A DNA stretch of 64,000 nt from Zobellia nedashkovskayae (GTDB lineage Bacteria; Bacteroidota; Bacteroidia; Flavobacteriales; Flavobacteriaceae): NCBI RefSeq assembly GCF_015330125.1, contig NZ_JADDXR010000002.1:2740685-2804684 (forward strand), read 5' to 3'. Positions 20,060 to 28,737 of this stretch are shown one piece after another. Every line of letters begins with the position of its first letter. Positions within the stretch are counted from its first letter, which is position 1. Under the pieces are notes generated by a model. It worked only from the letters and a program-made list of their open reading frames with translations. It made no database searches and was not told where the DNA came from. A program made the translations under genes and the position numbers.

Positions 20060-20569
20060 TTAGGAAGAAGAAAGCATACTTGCCGTTACCAATAATTGAC
20101 CCACATGGCGTTGGCTATGCTCTGCCGCATGAAAAAGAAGTCCTAAAGTTGTTGACGGAAGTTTTTTTCTTCCTACTGTACGCTCTTCTCTTAAAGTAGC
20201 CTCTGTCAGGGTTTTAAAAAACGATAATGCTTGATCAGTTTTATTTTGAAAGTTGATGACAAGGTCCTTTGTATGAAGTTTTTCATTAGACTTTCCTTCT
20301 TGAGAGAGGTAGTTAAATTGTAATTCTGATAAATTTTCAGATTTAGCATAAGTCATCATACGGTCTAGCACTCCGGTAATATGCTGTAAGTGAAACCCAA
20401 TTGAAGCTCTTCCAGCAATTTTGGTCCATAATTTGTCCTCCGGAAAATCAAGCAAATAGCGCTCTATTTCCTCGGAAGATTGTAATAGTGCATGTGCAGC
20501 AGGTTGCAATAGCAATGGAATTTCTGGTACAGGTCCGCGGAGCCAGACTTCAGGTTTAGAATTTTGCAT
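20060..20569 (-). CDS. DinB-family protein
   Basis: 169-residue four-helix protein of the DinB/YfiT fold. The expected metal-binding histidines can be seen: His63 in GFHLQHITGVLDRM, and His151 and His155 in FHAAEHSQRHVGQL. Members bind a divalent metal and include thiol-dependent transferases such as bacillithiol S-transferase. Most flavobacterial copies are of unknown function. The gene lies 15 bases downstream of the DUF3500 gene, so the two probably form one operon. Despite the family name, no damage-inducible box is visible. Confidence 0.85.
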   Translation of the reverse strand: MQNSKPEVWLRGPVPEIPLLLQPAAHALLQSSEEIERYLLDFPEDKLWTKIAGRASIGFHLQHITGVLDRMMTYAKSENLSELQFNYLSQEGKSNEKLHTKDLVINFQNKTDQALSFFKTLTEATLREERTVGRKKLPSTTLGLLFHAAEHSQRHVGQLLVTASMLSSS

Positions 20570-20584
20570 GGTTTTTGTCCAGGT

Positions 20585-21604
20585 TTAATGGCTGTGGTCG
20601 TAATGTTGCTTCAAAATATCTTGACCAAAATCATTGGTTAAATCGCGAACTACGGTATGTACGTGGTTGGCATTGTTTTGAGTATTATCATATTCAATTA
20701 AAATGGTAGGTCCTTGAATATGGTAATAATGTCCTTGACCAGGTTTTAAGCTGCCCGCCCAAGCAAAAGAAAGCTGATCTATATCTGCGTCTTTAATTTT
20801 TACTTTAAGCGATTTTGAAAACTCTGCTTCGTAGTTGTTTAAATAGAGGTTTAAGAGTTTTAGAAAGATGCCTTTTTGATCTTGTGATAGATCAGAAAAT
20901 AGAATTCCGTTGGGTTTTAAGTTAGATACGGTTCTATTATTTTTCGTAAATATTTCATAAGGGGCCTCATTAGAAAATACCGTCTGAGTAAGTTGTTCTT
21001 TGGATAGCGAGTTAAGAAGTTCAAAACCTATTTCCGTCTCTTTCTTAAGCACTTGTTTTCCTTGTAATTTTCCACTAGGCACAATACCAGGGTTAGAACC
21101 CATAAAAGAAGGTGTGGCAGATAGTATGGTGTCTTCTGAAGCAACGAAGTTTAAAGACACATGATGGCCTTCAAACCGCCATCCCCAAAATTCTCCTTTT
21201 TCTGGTATTCCAAAAATAGAGAAGTGATAGTTAAGGGCATCTCGCATAGAAGTCCCATCTGGCATTTTGTTCTTATTTTTCTCTAGAACGGCTAGTATGT
21301 TTTCTAAAGCCATGATTTCTGACGCTTTACGGAAACCTTCTTGGCTAAGAGATGCTTTTAATAAGTTGGTTGCGGCTTCTTTTTGCTTCGTATTAAAATC
21401 ATTAAAAGTTGGTCCTTTTCTTGCGAGCGGTACATAGTTAAAATTAAAACGTTCATCGTCATCAATTTGGAACTGGGCCTTTTCTAGAAGGTCTGCATCC
21501 AAAGTATTGAGAAAATCTTGGGCTAGCGTGAGTAATTCTTGAGTGTGTCCTGTTGCAAAGAGTAAAATGCAGAGAGGTGATAATAACAGTTTTTTGAGTC
21601 TCAT
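20585..21604 (-). CDS. DUF3500 family secreted protein
   Basis: 339 residues. A signal peptide (LLLSPLCILLFATGHTQ) leads into a DUF3500 domain covering nearly the whole mature protein. Typical elements are RFNFNYVPLARKGPTFND, WGWRFEGHHVSLNF, DTILSATPSFMGSNPG, YYHIQGPTILIEYDNTQNNANHVHTV (in part) and a His-rich end (LKQHYDHSH). The conserved His and Trp residues suggest a metal-dependent extracellular enzyme, but no activity is established for the family. The gene is followed after 15 bases by the DinB gene. Confidence 0.88.
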   Translation of the reverse strand: MRLKKLLLSPLCILLFATGHTQELLTLAQDFLNTLDADLLEKAQFQIDDDERFNFNYVPLARKGPTFNDFNTKQKEAATNLLKASLSQEGFRKASEIMALENILAVLEKNKNKMPDGTSMRDALNYHFSIFGIPEKGEFWGWRFEGHHVSLNFVASEDTILSATPSFMGSNPGIVPSGKLQGKQVLKKETEIGFELLNSLSKEQLTQTVFSNEAPYEIFTKNNRTVSNLKPNGILFSDLSQDQKGIFLKLLNLYLNNYEAEFSKSLKVKIKDADIDQLSFAWAGSLKPGQGHYYHIQGPTILIEYDNTQNNANHVHTVVRDLTNDFGQDILKQHYDHSH

Positions 21605-21769
21605 TACTCTTGTTTCTTATAGCGTAAGTGCTAGTAAGCTTTAAATGTAATAAACTGTTAGTAAATTAACTAGCTATAAGGTAACCAACCACAATAGACC
21701 TCAGTGTAAAAAATATAACTTAATAGAAACCAATTTTATAGCTATTTAACGGGAATAGAACTCCAGTAA

Positions 21770-22303
21770 TTAATATACGCTGTAGTTTAATAGGTTTAGA
21801 GAAGGTTTACTCATAAGTTTTAGTTCTTCTGAATATCCAGATTTCGTAAAAGTGCGTAATAAAGTTTCAAAATTAGTACCGTCGGTAATTAATTTTAGTT
21901 GGTACTCTTTGCATTTAATGATAATCTGAGTCGCGGAAATTTTGTACTCTGAAGAATAGACCTTAAAAAAACGAGATACGCGAGCAGGTACTCCCATTCT
22001 CATTAGAATTTGCATTGGTGATAGATAAAATGTGTCTATTGTTTCCTTTCCCCTAACCAAACTAATTGACTCTATATCATTCTTTAAAAGAGGAATTATA
22101 CTTTCATGATTATCAAAGTTCCCTACAACCATAATCCCCTTAGATGAAATTTCTAAATCACATCTGGTCTGCGACAAAAGCAAATCGGTTTTGTAGTCTT
22201 TATTTTTAAAATCTACAAGATGAAATCTATACTTTGGTTCAGGCTGTAAAGATTTGAAAAAGGTTGGGGACGACTTAGCAATTAACGGCGATGCACTTTT
22301 CAT
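21770..22303 (-). CDS. Hypothetical protein, unrecognised
   Basis: 177 residues with no signal peptide or membrane helix. The protein is beta-rich in the middle (CDLEISSKGIMVVGNFDN, HESIIPLLKNDIESISLVRG, YKISATQIIIKCKEYQLKLI), a pattern that could be a PH/GRAM-like domain, but this is a guess from strand spacing only. The gene stands alone between the DUF3500 gene and the DUF58 operon, with 166 and 295 bases of non-coding DNA on each side. Length and amino-acid use look like a real gene. Confidence 0.55.
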   Translation of the reverse strand: MKSASPLIAKSSPTFFKSLQPEPKYRFHLVDFKNKDYKTDLLLSQTRCDLEISSKGIMVVGNFDNHESIIPLLKNDIESISLVRGKETIDTFYLSPMQILMRMGVPARVSRFFKVYSSEYKISATQIIIKCKEYQLKLITDGTNFETLLRTFTKSGYSEELKLMSKPSLNLLNYSVY

Positions 22304-22598
22304 TCCTGTTCTATAGGTTTGGTTCGTAATTAGATTTTATAGGGGTGGTAATTTACATACCTGGTAGGGAATGCAATTTACAGAATTATACCGATATTTT
22401 CGACCACTTAAACGATGCTTGGGCTATAAATGGGGGTTATCAGTAACACGTTTTATCGGTCAACACTTGCGATTAATAGGGTTGCGAATTGCTTGTAAAT
22501 TAATTTTAAAGTTATCAACATGAGTGTTGGTGATAACTTGTTAACAACTTTTTTGAACTTTATTCTTTGTGGTGGACAATTGTATTTAAAGAAGATGG
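22304..22598. other. Intergenic stretch without a gene
   Basis: There is no ORF with coding character. It holds a terminator-like hairpin for the DUF58 operon (22510-22540), a 10-bp palindrome TTGTTAACAA next to it, and a direct repeat TTGCGA further left. I see nothing else. Confidence 0.5.
22510..22540 (-). terminator. Weak terminator-like hairpin after the DUF58 operon
   Basis: The stem AAGTTATCA/TGATAACTT continues as ACA/TGT with a 3-base bulge. On the minus strand it is followed by a short TTTAAAATT tract, 58 bases beyond the DUF58 stop. Confidence 0.45.
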
Positions 22599-23930
22599 TT
22601 AAAGAAGCCCCCGAGCCTTGATTTCTAGGTACTTATTAATGGTATTCATAGTTAAGTTCTCCGGCTTGGTTAGGATGGTCTGAATACCATATTTCTGAAG
22701 TTCTTTCTGCATTAAACGTTTTTCTAACGTAAATTTTTCGGCTATAGTTTTATGGTAAATGGTCTGTAGGTCTTGGGCGTCTTTAGAAATTAAAGTGTCC
22801 AATTCTGTGTTCTCAAAGAATATGACCACCAGCACATGCTTTTTGGCAATTGCGCTTAAGAAAGGAAGCTGTCTTTTTAAAGCTGATATATGCTCAAAGT
22901 TGGTGTAAAGGAGGAGTAAACTTCTTTGGTTTACGTTCCTTTTTACGTGAGCGTAGAGCATGCCATAATCTGCATCGGTAAACTGGGTATTAATATTATA
23001 AAGCTTTTCTAAAATGGTATTTAAGTGGGTGATTTTTTGAATGGCAGGAACAAAAGATTCAATTTTTTTTGAGAATGCAATCATGCCCGTTTTGTCATTC
23101 CGTTTTAAAGCAACATTAGAAAAAGCCAAAGCAGAATTAATGGCGTAATCCAATAATTTTAGTCCGTTAAAAGGCATTTTCATTACTCGGCCTGTATCAA
23201 TAACTGAATAAATAGGCTGTGAGCGTTCATCTTGGTATTGATTGACCATTAGTTGGTTCCGTTTGGCCGTAGCCTTCCAGTTAACGGTCCTAAAATCATC
23301 TCCTTGAACATATTCCTTTATTTGCTCAAATTCTTGGGTGTGCCCAATTCTACGTATTTTTTTTAATCCAATTTCCGTCAGTCGGTTATTGATTGCTAAA
23401 AAGTCATACTGCTGCATTTGGATGATACTGGGGTACACTGGCACCATCTGGTCTTTCTGAAAAACGAATTTTCTTTTAATTATTTTTAAAGGCGATGAAG
23501 CAAAAACAATTAAGTTCCCAAAAACATATTCTCCACGGTCAACAGGTCTAACCGTATATTTAAATTCTTTCTTCTCTCCTTTGGTTAAACTGATTTTATG
23601 GTCAAAATCTCGCTTTTGAAATTGAGCAGGCAGCTCATCTATAATTGAAACCTGTGTAAGAAATGCATAGTGGCTTTCAAACTTTATTAAAACAGGGTTT
23701 AAATCACTGTTAGATAATTTTTTTGGCAATATTCTAGATGCTACGATTCCCTTTTTGGCTGTATAGAGGAGGTATGCATCAAATAAAAATAGTGTAATTA
23801 AAAGTATGCTCAGAAGCCAAGTAATAGGGTAGAGCACGGGTATCCAATAGCTGAGTATAAAGCTAGCCGATAGAATAGCTATATACCTAAAGAAAACGTT
23901 GTGTATGTAGAACGATTTTAAAAATTGCAT
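22599..23930 (-). CDS. DUF58 domain membrane protein
   Basis: 443 residues. Two membrane helices lie near the N-terminus (about 12-50). The DUF58 signature follows in the middle: RRIGHTQEFEQIKEYVQGDD followed by FRTVNWKATAKRNQLMVNQ. After that comes a von Willebrand A-like C-terminal half with YSVIDTGRVM, the position of the MIDAS strand, where the expected DxSxS is changed to DTGRV. In the MoxR/DUF58 partnership the AAA ATPase is thought to act as a chaperone that inserts metal or remodels a target; what it acts on here is unknown. It is the last gene of a six-gene operon, 2 bases after moxR. Confidence 0.9.
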   Translation of the reverse strand: MQFLKSFYIHNVFFRYIAILSASFILSYWIPVLYPITWLLSILLITLFLFDAYLLYTAKKGIVASRILPKKLSNSDLNPVLIKFESHYAFLTQVSIIDELPAQFQKRDFDHKISLTKGEKKEFKYTVRPVDRGEYVFGNLIVFASSPLKIIKRKFVFQKDQMVPVYPSIIQMQQYDFLAINNRLTEIGLKKIRRIGHTQEFEQIKEYVQGDDFRTVNWKATAKRNQLMVNQYQDERSQPIYSVIDTGRVMKMPFNGLKLLDYAINSALAFSNVALKRNDKTGMIAFSKKIESFVPAIQKITHLNTILEKLYNINTQFTDADYGMLYAHVKRNVNQRSLLLLYTNFEHISALKRQLPFLSAIAKKHVLVVIFFENTELDTLISKDAQDLQTIYHKTIAEKFTLEKRLMQKELQKYGIQTILTKPENLTMNTINKYLEIKARGLL

Positions 23931-23932
23931 TC

Positions 23933-24931
23933 TTATCTCGGAATTTCTACCGACTCTGTTATCATTTGAATTACGCTTTCCGTAGTCATGCCTTCCATCT
24001 CACGTTCAGGAGTTAGAATTACCCTGTGGTTAAGAACTGGCACCAATGTTTTTTTAATGTCTTCTGGGGTAACGAAATCCCGCCCACTAATTGCAGCGAA
24101 GGCTTTTGCGGCATTTAATGTGGCGATGGAAGCTCTAGGAGAACCACCTAAATATAAATGTGGATGGTTTCTTGTTTTGGAAATAATCTCTGCAATGTAT
24201 TTAATAATCTTTTCTTCTACAATAACGTCTTGAATGTTCGTTTTAAAACCAGCTAATTGTTCTGGTGTTAGTACTCCATCTATGAGTTCTTTTACGATAG
24301 CTCCTTTACGTTCGTGGTGGGTTTTGATAATCAAAACTTCTTCCTCCAGTGAAGGATATTCCACTTTTATCTTAAATAAGAATCGGTCTAGTTGCGCTTC
24401 GGGTAGGGCATAAGTACCTTCTTGGTCAATAGGGTTTTGTGTGGCCAATACCATAAAAGGTGCTTTCATTTTATAGGTGGTTCCATCCATAGTTACTTGG
24501 CGCTCCTCCATGGTTTCGAACATGGCCGCTTGAGTCTTTGCCGGAGCCCGATTTATTTCATCAATCAGAATAATATTAGAAAAAATAGGGCCCTTTTTAT
24601 ATTCAAACTCAGAAGTCTTTACATTAAAAATAGAAGTACCAAGGATATCGCTGGGCATTAAATCCGGTGTAAACTGAATTCTACTAAAATCCGTCTTCAA
24701 CGTTTTTGCAAAAAGTTTTGCGGTAATAGTTTTGGCAATACCTGGTACACCTTCAATAAGAACATGACCATCAACTAAAAGAGAGACAATGAGAAGTTCT
24801 ATAAAATTCTCTTGCCCTATAATGACTTTTGAAAGTTCCCTTTTAATCCCATCAACGGCATTCTTTAAATCTTCTAACGGAATACGGTTATTGAAGTTGA
24901 GGTCTTCGTTTTGCATCTCATTATTTTCCAT
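23933..24931 (-). CDS. MoxR-family AAA+ ATPase
   Basis: 332 residues, cytoplasmic. Walker A is GVPGIAKT (61-68) and Walker B is ILIDEINRAP (121-130). The pore-loop and sensor region MEERQVTMDGTTY is followed by ATQNPIDQEGTYALPEAQLD, the classic MoxR signature. MoxR ATPases act as chaperones that activate protein complexes, usually together with DUF58 and VWA proteins, as encoded next door. The start overlaps the end of the DUF4350 gene by 11 bases, which supports translational coupling. A second Met at codon 6 is possible. Confidence 0.95.
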   Translation of the reverse strand: MENNEMQNEDLNFNNRIPLEDLKNAVDGIKRELSKVIIGQENFIELLIVSLLVDGHVLIEGVPGIAKTITAKLFAKTLKTDFSRIQFTPDLMPSDILGTSIFNVKTSEFEYKKGPIFSNIILIDEINRAPAKTQAAMFETMEERQVTMDGTTYKMKAPFMVLATQNPIDQEGTYALPEAQLDRFLFKIKVEYPSLEEEVLIIKTHHERKGAIVKELIDGVLTPEQLAGFKTNIQDVIVEEKIIKYIAEIISKTRNHPHLYLGGSPRASIATLNAAKAFAAISGRDFVTPEDIKKTLVPVLNHRVILTPEREMEGMTTESVIQMITESVEIPR

Positions 24932-26144
24932 GTGATTTCTTTTTAAAATTTTCTATGGCCGAATTCAATTTTTGTAATTCAATGTCGGTCAAATTATCTT
25001 TTGCTTCCAATTGTTCTATAAGTGAAAAAAGTGCTTTTATTTCTTCCTTACTATGATTACTGCGCATAGCTAAATTGGTATAGAAGGAATCATCTCTATT
25101 TAGGGTGCTCATGTAAAAACGGGAACGGATGTATTCTAAGAAATGAGCAATTTTATGTTCGGTAATTTGCTTTCTTTCACCTTTTTCAAAGTACATATCT
25201 GCAATGGTACGAGTAAAGGCCAGCGTCTGATTTTTTAAAGGATTTATAACCGGTATGGCCCTTTGCTTACGCTTTCCTTCAAAAAAGACATAAATAACCA
25301 CGCCAATCAAAGCAAGATAATAGGCCCATTTGAATTCCTTGGTATTTAGAAAGACATACATAGGGGAGGTGTAAACGGATTTCCCACTTTTATAATGATT
25401 ATCCATATATATCGTTCGGGAGTCGTCAAGGTAAGAAAGGATACCTGCTGTGTATTGTTTGTTGTTGTCCTTTAAAATAAAATAATTGGTAAAGGCTTTC
25501 GGAAAAGTACTCAAAATGATTTCTCCTTTACCAAATGAAGTTTTGACTACGTTGTTTACTTGCTCTTTTTTTATATCCGTATTATCATTATTTATGTTGG
25601 TGACGGTTCCCAAGATGGTCATAGCATCAGTTTTAAACTCTTGGAAATAGGTAACATAGTCTTCCTTGTTAAAAAAGTAACCGTCTTTAGAAGCGAGTTG
25701 GGGGTTGACTAATCTGTGTTTGTGAGAACGTATGTTGTCCAGTCCGCTGAATAGGCTGGCAGTATTTATTTTTAATGTATCCAGAAGTTGCTCTTCGTAA
25801 TTTTCTGATGCAATAAAAAGAGTATTTCCCTTATCTACCCAATCTAAGAGAGAGGCTAGTTCTGTATCTCCAAAACTTACATTGTTGTTTACAAAAAAGT
25901 AGGTTCCCGAAATGTCTTCATTTTCTTTTAGAAACTCAAAAGGAGGAATGTTTACTTGTTGAATCTTGTCTTTAAACAGGTTTTGCATAACATCGTTCAA
26001 AACAAAAGTGCCATAGGGTATCTTATGTTTGGCCACGTAAGAATTGGTCCAGTTTATTTCTTTGGGACGGTTGTATTGCATAACCATCAACAATGCTACT
26101 GTAGCTACGGCAATGATTATATATTTTAGTCCTTTCTTATCCAT
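24921..26144 (-). CDS. DUF4350 domain membrane protein
   Basis: 407 residues. An N-terminal membrane helix (YIIIAVATVALLMVMQY) leads into an extracytoplasmic domain of the DUF4350 kind (about 30-265, a glutamine-amidotransferase-like fold with SLLDWVDKGNTLFIASENYE). A second membrane helix follows near 272-292 (KWAYYLALIGVVIYVFFEGKRKQ), then a helical cytoplasmic tail. The family occurs almost only in MoxR/DUF58/DUF4129 operons, as here. It overlaps DUF4129 by 8 bases at its start and moxR by 11 at its end. The molecular role is unknown. Confidence 0.85.
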   Translation of the reverse strand: MDKKGLKYIIIAVATVALLMVMQYNRPKEINWTNSYVAKHKIPYGTFVLNDVMQNLFKDKIQQVNIPPFEFLKENEDISGTYFFVNNNVSFGDTELASLLDWVDKGNTLFIASENYEEQLLDTLKINTASLFSGLDNIRSHKHRLVNPQLASKDGYFFNKEDYVTYFQEFKTDAMTILGTVTNINNDNTDIKKEQVNNVVKTSFGKGEIILSTFPKAFTNYFILKDNNKQYTAGILSYLDDSRTIYMDNHYKSGKSVYTSPMYVFLNTKEFKWAYYLALIGVVIYVFFEGKRKQRAIPVINPLKNQTLAFTRTIADMYFEKGERKQITEHKIAHFLEYIRSRFYMSTLNRDDSFYTNLAMRSNHSKEEIKALFSLIEQLEAKDNLTDIELQKLNSAIENFKKKSHGK

Positions 26145-26877
26145 TTGTGCGTATGATTTTTTCTATGGATAGAAAGGTTTTCTTTGCTTTTGAATATTCT
26201 ATTTCTGTGATATGGAAATCTCCATACCAAGTAAAATCATATAAACGAGTTATATTGATGAATGGATTCTTAAGCTCTGTCTTTGAAATTTCTTTTATAT
26301 AATCGTCATTCGTTTTTTGGGGTTCCCAAGAAATAAGTTCTTTCTCACTAAGTAGTTTTAGAACCTGCAAATAAGAATAACGAACCGCTAAACGGAAGTC
26401 GTTTTTAGCAAGTGCTTTTTGAATGAGGTCTTGAATGTTTTCATTTTTAATAATATGTTCTTCTTCGGATAATGAAACTAAAGCCTTGTTGCTTTTGGCC
26501 TGTCGTAGCGCACTGGCGTTAATGTTCAGGAAAAACCGAATAAGAATATAAATAAGGACGCCTAAAAGTAAATACGGTACCAGACGTAAGAATGTAGCAA
26601 GAATACCTGAAGCTTCTTCTACACCAAAAATACCCTCTAAAATGCGTAAGATTAAATTGCTTAGCCAACTTTTAAAGTCATCCCACCAAGTACGTTCTGC
26701 TTCTGTTACCTCGTATTTAAAAGCATTGTCTTCGTAAAATTTGCTCAGGTCAGAATCGCTTATAGTTTTCACTTTAAGCGCAACTGTATCATAGGCAATC
26801 CCTAAAGAATCTTTTTGGGCGGATAAAAATCCCGCGCAACATAGGCTTAGCAATAAGAAGAAATGCAGTTTCCGCAT
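26137..26877 (-). CDS. DUF4129 domain membrane protein
   Basis: 246 residues. A signal peptide (FFLLLSLCCAGFLSAQ) is followed by a short periplasmic part, one membrane helix (about 93-115, VPYLLLGVLIYILIRFF) and a C-terminal DUF4129 domain with FRLAVRYSYLQVLKLLSEKELISW and YDFTWYGDF. DUF4129 is typically found in transglutaminase-like membrane proteins and in MoxR operons. Here it has no transglutaminase part. It sits between the 26880 membrane protein and DUF4350 in one tight operon. Confidence 0.88.
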   Translation of the reverse strand: MRKLHFFLLLSLCCAGFLSAQKDSLGIAYDTVALKVKTISDSDLSKFYEDNAFKYEVTEAERTWWDDFKSWLSNLILRILEGIFGVEEASGILATFLRLVPYLLLGVLIYILIRFFLNINASALRQAKSNKALVSLSEEEHIIKNENIQDLIQKALAKNDFRLAVRYSYLQVLKLLSEKELISWEPQKTNDDYIKEISKTELKNPFINITRLYDFTWYGDFHITEIEYSKAKKTFLSIEKIIRTNG

Positions 26878-26879
26878 AT

Positions 26880-27749
26880 TTATTCGTCGGTTCCTCCAAG
26901 ATTTTTTATGCGTTCGTAAGTACCTGTAAAGTTCTTTTTTTCGTTTAAATCAAAATAAATCAAAACACTTGCAACAACAGATATAATGTTCAGGAGAAAT
27001 TGGGCAAGCGTACTAATAATCCCCAATATAATAGAAACAGGGTCTGCTACCGTAAAATTCTCAGCGTCTATTTCTCCTGAGAGGATTCCCATTTTAGCGT
27101 AAGTATAAATGGTAGCAGGTAAGGCAAAAGCATAACTGGAAACCATTACGATGATGCCAACCACGAAAAGAGAAGCAAAAGTTATCCACCAATACTCCTT
27201 GACTAAAGTAAAACTATCACTAAAAGCATCTGAAACACTCTTACCGTCAAAAGCTAAAATACTGAATGATAGTACAAGGGGTACATATAGATAAATACCT
27301 GGAATAATACAGAAAAGAAAACCACAACCTACGCAGATAGCTACTAAAAAACCTAGACCTATAAACTTCCAGAATGAGCCGTATACATTTTGTTTTATTT
27401 CAATAAAATCTATGTTACCATTATGTTTTATGTAAGATTTAATATAAAATAAGGTAGTGGCCTGTGACATAACATAGGTAGTTACGGTAGCAATTATAAA
27501 TACCAGAACTACTATAAAAGTTGCAAAACCATTTATTACTGAAGTTGAACCAGCCATAGTAAGGTTCATCATATCGCCTATTTGGAACATATAAGTGCCA
27601 TAACTAATAAGCATAACTACCAAATAGGGAGCTATTATCTTAAAAAACACGCCAAAAAATGTTTTGAATTCGTTGCGTAAAAAGCCAAAGGTGTCGGATA
27701 GGATTTGGCTCATTTCTCGTTGTTTCTTAAACTCTATAAACTGTTTCAT
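26880..27749 (-). CDS. Multi-pass membrane protein of the MoxR operon
   Basis: 289 residues with about six membrane helices (for example VVMLISYGTYMFQIG, FIVVLVFIIATVTTYVMS, IGLGFLVAICVGCGFLFCIIPGIYL, ITFASLFVVGIIVMVS). The stretch GFLFCIIPGIYLYVPLVLS resembles the membrane domain seen in glycerophosphodiesterase-type and DUF975-like proteins (IPGIYL box). The start codon overlaps the SpoIIM stop by 4 bases (ATGA), and DUF4129 starts 2 bases after its stop. A Met at codon 13 could be the real start. The function is unknown. Confidence 0.75.
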   Translation of the reverse strand: MKQFIEFKKQREMSQILSDTFGFLRNEFKTFFGVFFKIIAPYLVVMLISYGTYMFQIGDMMNLTMAGSTSVINGFATFIVVLVFIIATVTTYVMSQATTLFYIKSYIKHNGNIDFIEIKQNVYGSFWKFIGLGFLVAICVGCGFLFCIIPGIYLYVPLVLSFSILAFDGKSVSDAFSDSFTLVKEYWWITFASLFVVGIIVMVSSYAFALPATIYTYAKMGILSGEIDAENFTVADPVSIILGIISTLAQFLLNIISVVASVLIYFDLNEKKNFTGTYERIKNLGGTDE

Positions 27750-28705
27750 GGGGTTGGTCTTTTGTTGAGTCGTTTAGGATATATAACGTAGTAAAAAAGA
27801 ATTAGTGCTAGAGAGACTAAAATAATGAGAATGGCCAAAGCGTCCGGCATTTCTGTATGACGGGTAACGAAACCTTCTAAGAAGCCGGCAATGATAAAAA
27901 ATGGTACAGTACTAAGCATAATTTTCAAACCGTTTTGGACGCCTCGCTTAAAAGATTCAAGTCTGGTATACGTTCCTGGAAATAAAATGCCGTTGGCAAG
28001 TACTAATCCTGCACAACCAGCAATTATAATAACTGCTATTTCTATGGTGCCATGTATCCAAATGGTTCTTACAGACTCCCAAAGCAAACCTTTATCATAA
28101 AAGAAGTATTGGAAGCTACCAAGCATAATTCCGTTCTGCATCATGACGAACAAGGTGCCAATACCCAATAAAATACCATAGGCAAAAGCCATGAGCGCCA
28201 CGCGAATATTGTTAATGGTAATACCCAAGAACATATTAAATTCTCCCATTTGCTTATAAACGGCCATAGGGTCCCCTTTTTCAATATTTTCTAAGGTCAT
28301 ATTTACATAACCATCACCTAAAATTGAACGAACAAACGTACCTTCGTTAGCCGCTGAAAAAGCACCTACTAAACTAAAGAAAAAGAATACAAGAAAGGCG
28401 ATAAGCAATTCGCGCTGGTGATGGTAGAACATCGTTGGGAATTCCGTTTTCCAGAATTCTAGAATTCGGTTCTTGGGTTCGCGTTTGGTCTTGTAGATTT
28501 TTTGGTGGGCTTGTGAGGCTAAGGTATTCAGATAAAATTCGGTATTGCTACCTGCATAAAAGGTCTTAGCGTAGCTAAGATGGTCCGTGATTTCAATATA
28601 GAGATCGGACAATTTATCAGGGGTCAAAGCCGTTTTATTCGACAAGGCATTTTCAAAAGTAGCCCATTTGTCTTTATTTTGCTTTACAAAGGCGGCCTCG
28701 CGCAT
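27746..28705 (-). CDS. SpoIIM (stage II sporulation protein M-like) membrane protein
   Basis: 319 residues with a cytoplasmic helical N-terminus and about five membrane helices. It carries the SpoIIM pattern FLGITINNIRVALMAFAYGILLGIG and ESVRTIWIHGTIEIAVIIIAG followed by PGTYTR. The organism does not sporulate; in Bacteroidota this family is found at the head of MoxR/DUF58 operons. I start it at the ATG at 28705; a TTG directly upstream (28708) is also in frame. It is divergent from the RDD gene with only 32 bases between. Confidence 0.88.
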   Translation of the reverse strand: MREAAFVKQNKDKWATFENALSNKTALTPDKLSDLYIEITDHLSYAKTFYAGSNTEFYLNTLASQAHQKIYKTKREPKNRILEFWKTEFPTMFYHHQRELLIAFLVFFFFSLVGAFSAANEGTFVRSILGDGYVNMTLENIEKGDPMAVYKQMGEFNMFLGITINNIRVALMAFAYGILLGIGTLFVMMQNGIMLGSFQYFFYDKGLLWESVRTIWIHGTIEIAVIIIAGCAGLVLANGILFPGTYTRLESFKRGVQNGLKIMLSTVPFFIIAGFLEGFVTRHTEMPDALAILIILVSLALILFYYVIYPKRLNKRPTP

Positions 28706-28737
28706 CAACTTTTGGTTTATACCAAAGAAACGAAACT

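Noticed and set aside
27746..28705. Sporulation function for the SpoIIM-like gene
   Set aside because: The organism type does not sporulate, and the family sits in MoxR operons of many non-sporulating Bacteroidota.
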